Part shown: one piece after another, positions 7,196 to 11,770 of the stretch | Layout of the letters: every line of letters begins with the position of its first letter | How positions within the stretch are numbered: the first letter of the stretch is position 1 | Assembly (NCBI GenBank): GCA_003450555.1 | Contig: DMFQ01000244.1 | Coordinates: 2,142 to 13,911 of the forward strand | DNA from: Ktedonobacter sp. | GTDB lineage: Bacteria > Chloroflexota > Ktedonobacteria > Ktedonobacterales > Ktedonobacteraceae | DNA: 11,770 nucleotides | Direction of reading: 5' to 3' | Made by a program: the position numbers and the translations under genes | Notes under the pieces: model-generated | What the model was told of the DNA's origin: nothing | The model's input: the letters and a program-made list of their open reading frames with translations, nothing else | The model's database searches: none

Positions 7196-7210
7196 GGCAA
7201 TGCCTTTGCC
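7196..7210 (-). promoter_or_regulatory. Small hairpin abutting the start codon of the membrane-protein gene
   Basis: The minus strand reads GGCAA-AGGCA-TTGCC directly before the ATG at 7195. The 5-bp stem places the only purine-rich ribosome-binding element (AAAGG/AGG) in the stem and loop. It may limit translation initiation; this is an inference from sequence only. Confidence 0.3.
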
Positions 7211-7227
7211 TTTCTGATTTCACCGAA

Positions 7228-7257
7228 TCATTTTCCACACATGTAATAGTATGTCAA
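7228..7257 (-). promoter_or_regulatory. Possible promoter for the membrane-protein gene
   Basis: On the minus strand a perfect TTGACA (7257-7252) is followed after 18 bp by AATGAT (7233-7228), which matches the -10 consensus at 4 of 6 positions. The leader would be about 25-30 nt. It lies in the 140-bp gap after the HD-hydrolase gene. Confidence 0.35.
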
Positions 7258-7335
7258 TTTACCACCATATCTCTTCTTTACACGTATTATTCAGCTTTTT
7301 AGTTTTGCCCGTGCTCTATCGAGATACATGTCCTG

Positions 7336-7914
7336 CTATAAAGGTCCTCCGTAAGCAAGCCGTTCGATCTCGGAAACAACCCGTTCTAATTCAGCGATGA
7401 GAGGAGTTCTACCCATCTCTGCAAGCGCATTGGCAGCGGAACGATAATACCAGAGCGTACCCTCTTTCCCTCCATGGAACCTCTGCCAGAGGGACTCACC
7501 TACTACACGGTAGTCGGCAAGAACGGAGCGAGCGTTGTGTAGTTTGTCAGCCCCGGCAACCAGTCGCACTGATGCCGTAGTCACGCGCAGGTGATCGATG
7601 TAGGCTTCCTTGCGCTCTCTCCAGGGTGGCTTGGGAAATTCATCAGCGTCGCTACAACCATCTACTATCGCTACAACCGTATTACCGAAACGACGCCGAA
7701 TCTCCTGGCGAGTGGGTTCGCCCCCTTGATCTTCAATTGCATCGTGAAGCAAAGCGGCGATTGCTTCGTCTTCATCTCCGCCATTTTCAAGTACGATGCT
7801 AGTAACTGCTAGAAGATGAGCAATATAGGGAATCGCTGTTCCCTTGCGCATCTGCCCTCCATGAAGCTGATTAGCGAACAAGAACGCTTCCGCGAAACGC
7901 GCTGAGAGTGCCAT
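7336..7914 (-). CDS. HD-domain hydrolase, SpoT/MESH1-like small alarmone hydrolase
   Basis: The 192-aa protein is a stand-alone HD hydrolase, close in length to human MESH1. Expected metal ligands are all present: H33 (in PYIAH), H57 and D58 (in LLHDAIED, 55-62) and D123 (in ADKLHNAR, 122-129). The acidic pair E61-D62 and N127 also match SpoT/MESH1 active-site positions. The N-terminal HGGQMRKGT (18-26) corresponds to the substrate-binding segment before the first histidine. No RelA/SpoT synthetase, TGS or ACT domain follows, so any activity is hydrolytic only. Likely substrates are (p)ppGpp or another nucleotide such as NADPH; this is inferred from the family. AGAGAGG at 7928-7922 lies 7 nt before the ATG. 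It is divergent from the MFS gene with overlapping control signals. Confidence 0.88.
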   Translation of the reverse strand: MALSARFAEAFLFANQLHGGQMRKGTAIPYIAHLLAVTSIVLENGGDEDEAIAALLHDAIEDQGGEPTRQEIRRRFGNTVVAIVDGCSDADEFPKPPWRERKEAYIDHLRVTTASVRLVAGADKLHNARSVLADYRVVGESLWQRFHGGKEGTLWYYRSAANALAEMGRTPLIAELERVVSEIERLAYGGPL

Positions 7915-7933
7915 AATAATACCTCTCTATCTC

Positions 7934-7962
7934 TTGCTAAATTTTCAGAATTATAGCATAAT
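7934..7962 (+). promoter_or_regulatory. Possible promoter of the MFS transporter gene
   Basis: TTGCTA (7934-7939) and CATAAT (7957-7962) are 17 bp apart and match consensus at 4 and 5 of 6 positions. Transcription would start near 7969, with a leader of about 100 nt. It overlaps the -10 of the divergent HD-hydrolase promoter, so the two promoters would compete. Confidence 0.35.
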
Positions 7963-7978
7963 TCGCCATGTTTTAAGA
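7950..7978 (-). promoter_or_regulatory. Possible promoter of the HD-hydrolase gene
   Basis: The minus strand has a perfect TATAAT (7955-7950), 35 nt before the ATG at 7914. Only a weak -35-like sequence (TCTTAA or CTTAAA, about 7978-7972) lies 16-17 bp upstream of it. Confidence 0.45.
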
Positions 7979-7979
7979 G

Positions 7980-7993
7980 AGAAACACGTTTCT
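7980..7993. promoter_or_regulatory. Operator-like palindrome between divergent genes
   Basis: AGAAAC-AC-GTTTCT is a 14-bp palindrome with perfect 6-bp arms. It lies just upstream of the HD-hydrolase -35 region and just downstream of the possible MFS start site, where a bound regulator could affect both. No regulator gene is in the window. Confidence 0.4.
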
Positions 7994-8069
7994 TCGCTAG
8001 CATGATACAATAAGAAAACGCCGTTCAACCATTATTTCAGCTACCAGGCTACCAAGGAGCAACCTTTCC

Positions 8070-9296
8070 ATGCCCCGACAATCTACCTCTACCTTTGCAG
8101 CTCATGCACCCGAAGTACCATCGCAGCGTAGGCCACTCAGCAGTATCCCAATACGCATTTTTGCAATTTGCCTGACTTCGGTAGTCGTCGCGGTTCACTA
8201 CACAAACTTCGGCCCATTGATTCCCACCTTGATTATCGATTTACATAGCAATAGCAGTCAAGCAGGTCTCTTCTCAACGTTCTTATTTCTAGGCCTGGCA
8301 GTTATGTATATCCCGGCAGGTATGCTGGCCGATCGCTATGGCCAGCGTCCGGTGCTCATTGGCTCTTCCATACTCCTGGTACTGGGCGGCGTTTTACTTC
8401 CGCTCTTCCCCAACCTGGCATGGGTACTCGCATGTCGTTTTATTGTGGGTCTTGGCTCGGGAGGAGCTTTCGTCGCAGGAGCTGGAGTAGCAGCAAGCCT
8501 GGATAGGCATTCATCCCTGGGACAAGGACTGTATGGAGGTTCTGTTCAGGTTGGCGCTGCAATGGGACTATTGTTTACCCCGTATCTGTTAGGCTTCTTT
8601 GGCTGGCAAGGCTCGTTTCTCTTTTGGGGTCTGTTAGGTATCTTATCGATCGTCACCTGGCTCTTTGTCAGCGATGGGCATGAAGCTCACAAGACAGAAA
8701 ATATTACCGTTATGGCTGGAGTACGCTCTCCCTCAGTATGGACTCTGGGGCTTTCGCACATGGGAACCTTTGGTCTTGGCAATGCGATTGCCGCGTGGAT
8801 CGCGGTGTACCTGTCTTTTCAATATGGCTTGCCGCTAGCCCTCGCGGCTACACTCGGCTCGCTTGCCTTGTTGACCGGCATCTTCTTCCGGCCATTGGGC
8901 GGAATATTGATCGCCCGCAGAGTGATTGGAGCCATTCCCCTCTTACGCGTAGGAACAATTCTCGGATGCGCCGGTGTGGGTCTGCTTGCCATCCCACTCC
9001 ACTATCCACCATTTGCCATTATTGGTATGGCTTGTATCGCCATCGGAACCACGGTCCCCTACACCTCTGTTTTCAACGAGGCCGCTCATCTGCGTGGTGT
9101 CAGCAAAGGTGTAGCACAGGGCCTGGTGAGTATGATCTCAACCCCCACCGTACTTCTTGGCCCACCCTTGATAGGTTTTCTTTTTGAACAGACCCACAAT
9201 TTCACTTCTGCTTTTGGGTCGATTATGCTTTTTGGCTCTGTTGCCATCACCGCTTCATTCCTTGCTGGCCCGGCGGTAAAGCGTGAAGCTCTCTAA
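8070..9296 (+). CDS. MFS transporter, CynX/NarK-like
   Basis: This 408-aa protein has about 12 hydrophobic segments, starting at about 28, after a 25-residue polar tail. It should carry a small solute across the cytoplasmic membrane by a rocker-switch mechanism. The MFS motif A between helices 2 and 3 is clear (GMLADRYGQRP, 84-94). The matching loop in the second half is degenerate (RPLGGILIARR, 274-284). Glycine-rich helices (GLGSGGAFVAGAGVAA, 127-142) recall the CynX/NimT and NarK type carriers of anions and small organic substrates; the assignment rests on general resemblance, so the substrate is open. AAGGAG at 8054-8059 precedes the ATG by 10 nt. The gene is divergent from the HD hydrolase and ends 3 bp from a decayed minus-strand gene. 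Confidence 0.9.
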   Translation: MPRQSTSTFAAHAPEVPSQRRPLSSIPIRIFAICLTSVVVAVHYTNFGPLIPTLIIDLHSNSSQAGLFSTFLFLGLAVMYIPAGMLADRYGQRPVLIGSSILLVLGGVLLPLFPNLAWVLACRFIVGLGSGGAFVAGAGVAASLDRHSSLGQGLYGGSVQVGAAMGLLFTPYLLGFFGWQGSFLFWGLLGILSIVTWLFVSDGHEAHKTENITVMAGVRSPSVWTLGLSHMGTFGLGNAIAAWIAVYLSFQYGLPLALAATLGSLALLTGIFFRPLGGILIARRVIGAIPLLRVGTILGCAGVGLLAIPLHYPPFAIIGMACIAIGTTVPYTSVFNEAAHLRGVSKGVAQGLVSMISTPTVLLGPPLIGFLFEQTHNFTSAFGSIMLFGSVAITASFLAGPAVKREAL

Positions 9297-9299
9297 TCT

Positions 9300-9479
9300 C
9301 TATTGAAACTCTTTACGATAAGCCTCAGGATTTCGGTATTGCGCATTAGCGCCACAAATAGGACAAACTTCGATATCGTATTCTCACTGTACTGAATCAG
9401 GGCTTTCCTCCAGATCTATCGTTGAAATCGTTTTCCTGCTATTATCATAATGAAATACATGTGTACATTTTAATGCAAT
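9300..9479 (-). pseudogene. Remnant of a small Cys/His zinc-finger-like protein gene
   Basis: On the minus strand an open frame without stops runs from 9557 to 9387 and reads through IALKCTHVFHYDNSRK and DLEESPDSVQ. It meets TGA at 9386-9384, then continues as EYDIEVCPICGANAQYR and NPEAYRKEFQ to TAG at 9302-9300. CxH plus CxxC fits a small zinc-binding protein of about 60 aa. TGA replaces what is probably Trp (TGG), giving a W-E-Y-D lead into the CPICG knuckle. No ATG, GTG or TTG occurs in frame upstream; the ATT at 9479 sits where an initiating Met would be expected (M-A-L-K-C-T-H). Two lesions in a protein-like reading suggest a pseudogene. Its end lies 3 bp from the MFS stop, as a real convergent gene would. 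A sequence error in one codon, or UGA read-through, are less likely alternatives. The family is not recognised. Confidence 0.5.
9422..9451 (+). promoter_or_regulatory. Possible promoter for the pgmB-GH65 operon
   Basis: TTGAAA (9422-9427) and CATAAT (9446-9451) each match consensus at 5 of 6 positions and are 18 bp apart. The leader to the mutase ATG at 9581 would be about 120 nt. It lies inside the decayed minus-strand gene. Confidence 0.4.
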
Positions 9480-9513
9480 GCTACTTTTCAGTATGCTTGC
9501 ACGTTTCTCAAGT

Positions 9514-9540
9514 AGGTGACAGGTCAGTATGGCCTCACCT
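9514..9540. promoter_or_regulatory. Inverted repeat in the leader of the pgmB operon
   Basis: AGGTGA (9514-9519) and TCACCT (9535-9540) are exact complements separated by 15 bp; a second AGGTCA follows the first arm, so direct half-sites are also possible. It could be an operator for a sugar-responsive repressor or a leader stem-loop. The remainder of the gap 9297-9580 holds the decayed gene and the possible promoter. Confidence 0.3.
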
Positions 9541-9580
9541 CTATGCTTAATGACTAGTTAGACATACAAAAGAGGTTATC

Positions 9581-10228
9581 ATGCTACAAAAACCAAAAGC
9601 AATTATTTTCGATCTGGACGGAGTACTTACCGATACATCGGAATACCACTATCAAGCCTGGAAGCATCTAGCCGACGATGAAGGTATCCCCTTTACCCAC
9701 GAAGAGAACGATGAGCATTTGCGTGGTGTCGGCAGACGTGAATCATTGATGTATATCATCAGGGGACGTCAATATTCTGAAGCACAAATCCAGGAAATGA
9801 TGGATCGTAAGAATCGCTATTATCACGATCTGATAAAGAACATGTCTCCCAACGATCTGGTTGCTGGTGGTAGGACACTATTGCAGGAGATCAGGAGCGC
9901 TGGGATCAAAACCGCCATAGGTTCCGGCAGCAAAAACTGCCACATGGTCCTTGAACTCCTGCAGATTACGGATTTACTTGATGGCATAGCCGATGGTAAT
10001 AGTGTCACTAATGGTAAACCCGCGGCAGATCTTTTCGTATACGCGGCGGGCCTTGTCAACATTCCTACAGTGGATTGCTTGGGAGTTGAAGACGCCGACG
10101 CGGGCATCGAAGCCATCAAAACCGGGGGCATGCAGGCGCTGGCTATCGGCCCACAAGAGCGTTTCCATAGGGCAGATAAAGTCTTACCAACGCTCGCCAA
10201 CAAGCACCTGCAAGATTTACTCGATTAG
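9581..10228 (+). CDS. pgmB: Beta-phosphoglucomutase (HAD superfamily)
   Basis: The 215-aa enzyme should interconvert beta-glucose-1-phosphate and glucose-6-phosphate through a phospho-aspartate and a beta-1,6-bisphosphate intermediate. HAD motif I is DLDGVLTD (11-18): nucleophile D11 and acid/base D13. H23 and R52 correspond to the substrate contacts H20 and R49 of the Lactococcus enzyme. Motif II is S115 in GSGSKN, motif III K146 in NGKPAAD, and motif IV E170-D171 in GVEDADAG, which with D11 and D13 bind Mg2+. The helical cap spans about 15-90. The length equals that of known enzymes. AGAGG at 9571-9575 is 5 nt before the ATG. The GH65 phosphorylase 19 bp downstream supplies its substrate, which strongly supports mutase over a generic phosphatase. 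Confidence 0.95.
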   Translation: MLQKPKAIIFDLDGVLTDTSEYHYQAWKHLADDEGIPFTHEENDEHLRGVGRRESLMYIIRGRQYSEAQIQEMMDRKNRYYHDLIKNMSPNDLVAGGRTLLQEIRSAGIKTAIGSGSKNCHMVLELLQITDLLDGIADGNSVTNGKPAADLFVYAAGLVNIPTVDCLGVEDADAGIEAIKTGGMQALAIGPQERFHRADKVLPTLANKHLQDLLD

Positions 10229-10247
10229 TATGAAGGAATGATATCTC

Positions 10248-11770
10248 GTGAATCTCTGGCAAATAAGTGAAGACACCTTTAACAGCACAACATTACAAGC
10301 ACAGGAAACAGTCTATACCAACGGTAATGGATATTTCTGTACACGAGGCGCCTTTGAAGAAGGATATCCAGGAGCATCGCCTGCAACGCTGCTGTACGGC
10401 GTCTTCGATACTATCCCTGTAGGTAAAGAGGAACTTGCGAACGCCCCAGACTGGCTCCCGCTCAAGCTATTCGTCAACGGGGAGCGCTTTCGTCTGGACC
10501 TTGGCACGGTGCTTGAATACCGGCGCACTCTAGACGTGCAACAGGGTATCCTTAGCCGACATGTGCGCTGGGAGAGTTCGAGTGGCATTCGTCTGACGAT
10601 TTCAATCGAACGTTTCGCGAGCTTAGCGGACGAGCACCTGGGGTGCATCCGTTATAGCGTAACCGCCGACGAACAACCAGAAACGGCAAGTAATGATAAA
10701 GCAGGCGAGCTTGACATCGTTCTATGGGCCACCCTTAATACTGCCGTTGGCAACTATGATCTCATGCACTGGGAACCTGTCGACCAGGGACAAGAGGGTA
10801 AAGTGCTGTGGCTACATACCCAGACGCGCCACTCTTCTGTCCAGTTGGTACAGTCAATGAGCTTTACGACCGAGGCTCCAGGTTTCAATCACGAGGTATT
10901 CGCATCAGATTTTGCCCCGGGCATCCGTCTCTATGGGAAGTTAGCATCAGGAGCTACCATAACGGCAGAAAAGCTTGTCGTTATGTATACATCACGTGAT
11001 GCAAATGATCCGCTGCGGTGTGCGGTCGAGCAACATACAAAATTGCTGCATGAAAGTGGTTACGATGCATTACTCTCCAGAAATATACAGGAATGGTTAG
11101 ATTACTGGCGCATTTCAGATATTCTCATTGAAGGCGACGACAAAGCGCAGCAAGCTATTCGCTATAACATCTACCAATTGCGCATCAGCACATCGACCCA
11201 TGACGATCGCTACAGTATTGCGGCAAAGGGCCTGACAGGATTTGGCTATCGCGGGCACGTTTTCCACGATACTGAAATCTTTATGCTGCCCTATTTCACC
11301 TATACTCACCCCGCCCTTGCGCGTAACCTTTTACTCTACCGTTATCATCTATTGCCGGGTGCGCGGGCCAAGGCAAAACGTAGTGGCTTCGAAGGAGCGC
11401 AATATCCCTGGGAAAGTACCTTAGATGGGAATGAGGCGACCCCCGTGACGATCATTCATCCCGAAAGCGGGGAAATCATTCCTGTACTCAATGGGACTAT
11501 CGAATTACATATCACGTCGAGTATCGCGCTCGCCGTTTGGAAGTATTGGAGCGTCTCAGGCGACGACCAGTTCATGCGCGATTACGGTGCTGAAATCTTG
11601 TTAAGTACAGCCATGTTCTGGGCCAGTCGCTCCGAGGATCATCCAGATCATAATGATTATGAGATCAATAATGTCATAGGCCCGGACGAATGGCACGAGC
11701 ATGTCAATAACAATGCCTACACCAACTACATGGCGCGTTGGAATATTCTAGCCGCGCTTGACGTATTCAA
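10248..11770 (+). CDS. GH65 family disaccharide phosphorylase (3' end beyond window)
   Basis: The enzyme should cleave an alpha-linked glucose disaccharide (maltose, trehalose, kojibiose or nigerose) with phosphate to glucose and beta-glucose-1-phosphate. 507 codons are visible; family members are about 750-800 aa, so roughly a third is missing. Translation starts at GTG 10248 with AAGGAA at 10233-10238; an in-frame TGA at 10239 rules out a longer form, and the family's WxIxE opening follows at once (VNLWQISED). The N-terminal sandwich domain (about 1-260) includes ETVYTNGNGYF (20-30) and TRGAFEEG (32-39). The catalytic (alpha/alpha)6 barrel has GYRGHVFHDTEIFMLP (333-348) and GPDEWHEHVNNNAYTN (478-493), with general acid E481. 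H340 occupies a position I recall as usually Trp (GHVFWDTE). Substrate specificity cannot be assigned without the C-terminal part. It is co-transcribed with pgmB. Confidence 0.93.
   Translation, partial: MNLWQISEDTFNSTTLQAQETVYTNGNGYFCTRGAFEEGYPGASPATLLYGVFDTIPVGKEELANAPDWLPLKLFVNGERFRLDLGTVLEYRRTLDVQQGILSRHVRWESSSGIRLTISIERFASLADEHLGCIRYSVTADEQPETASNDKAGELDIVLWATLNTAVGNYDLMHWEPVDQGQEGKVLWLHTQTRHSSVQLVQSMSFTTEAPGFNHEVFASDFAPGIRLYGKLASGATITAEKLVVMYTSRDANDPLRCAVEQHTKLLHESGYDALLSRNIQEWLDYWRISDILIEGDDKAQQAIRYNIYQLRISTSTHDDRYSIAAKGLTGFGYRGHVFHDTEIFMLPYFTYTHPALARNLLLYRYHLLPGARAKAKRSGFEGAQYPWESTLDGNEATPVTIIHPESGEIIPVLNGTIELHITSSIALAVWKYWSVSGDDQFMRDYGAEILLSTAMFWASRSEDHPDHNDYEINNVIGPDEWHEHVNNNAYTNYMARWNILAALDVF

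Noticed and set aside
7809..8003. Minus-strand open frame of 64 codons overlapping the HD-hydrolase start
   Set aside because: It covers the -10, ribosome site and first codons of the HD gene in another frame, and its sequence is not protein-like.
8738..9187. Plus-strand open frame of 149 codons inside the MFS gene
   Set aside because: It is an out-of-frame reading of a gene that clearly encodes a 12-helix transporter.
9384..9386. Selenocysteine recoding of the internal TGA in the small zinc-finger-like gene
   Set aside because: I see no SECIS-like stem-loop just downstream (only the loop-less palindrome CGATATCG), no selenoprotein family match, and the frame also lacks a start codon, so decay is the simpler reading.
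1..11770. Mobile element, phage defence island or CRISPR
   Set aside because: No transposase, integrase, terminal repeats, direct-repeat array, nuclease or toxin-antitoxin motifs were seen; the genes look like ordinary chromosomal content.

Overview
The window looks like a bacterial chromosome segment of moderate GC content, most likely from a Ktedonobacterales-type Chloroflexota. That placement is an inference. It rests on a PknB-type kinase with a single membrane pass and a large ectodomain, next to a membrane-anchored protein with a Ser/Pro/Thr stalk and BACON-like repeats, and on the general mix of genes. No 16S gene or other phylogenetic marker is present. I see no insertion sequence, phage gene, CRISPR array or tRNA.

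Layout. (1) Positions 1-3663, + strand: a surface protein with one membrane segment, Ig/BACON-like outer domains and a 5' end that is probably cut by the window edge. It is followed after 48 bp by a Ser/Thr protein kinase with its own transmembrane segment and LamG-like ectodomain. The two probably form one signalling or envelope operon. (2) 3780-4544, +: a zinc-containing sirtuin deacylase, convergent with (3) a DUF1684 protein on the - strand, 4674-5333, whose start is best placed at 5333 by a strong Shine-Dalgarno. (4) 5595-6425, +: an alpha/beta hydrolase behind a near-consensus sigma-70 promoter, convergent with (5) a two-pass membrane protein of unknown function (6476-7195, -). (6) 7336-7914, -: a stand-alone HD hydrolase of the SpoT/MESH1 type, divergent from (7) an MFS transporter of the CynX/NarK-like type (8070-9296, +). 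(8) 9300-9479, -: remains of a small Cys/His zinc-finger-like protein with no start codon and an internal TGA. (9) 9581 to the window end, +: beta-phosphoglucomutase followed after 19 bp by a GH65 disaccharide phosphorylase that starts with GTG and runs off the window.

The clearest functional unit is the last one. The phosphorylase should split an alpha-linked glucose disaccharide with phosphate into glucose and beta-glucose-1-phosphate, and the mutase should convert the latter to glucose-6-phosphate for glycolysis. The other genes look like single housekeeping or accessory genes in alternating orientation, several with recognisable sigma-70-like promoters. Three gene ends have hairpins that include or touch the stop codon.

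I found no convincing new multi-gene system. The most useful observations are the decayed zinc-finger gene, the kinase/surface-protein pair with an expanded activation loop, the re-called start of the DUF1684 gene, the stop-codon hairpins, and an operator-like palindrome between the divergent HD-hydrolase and MFS genes.
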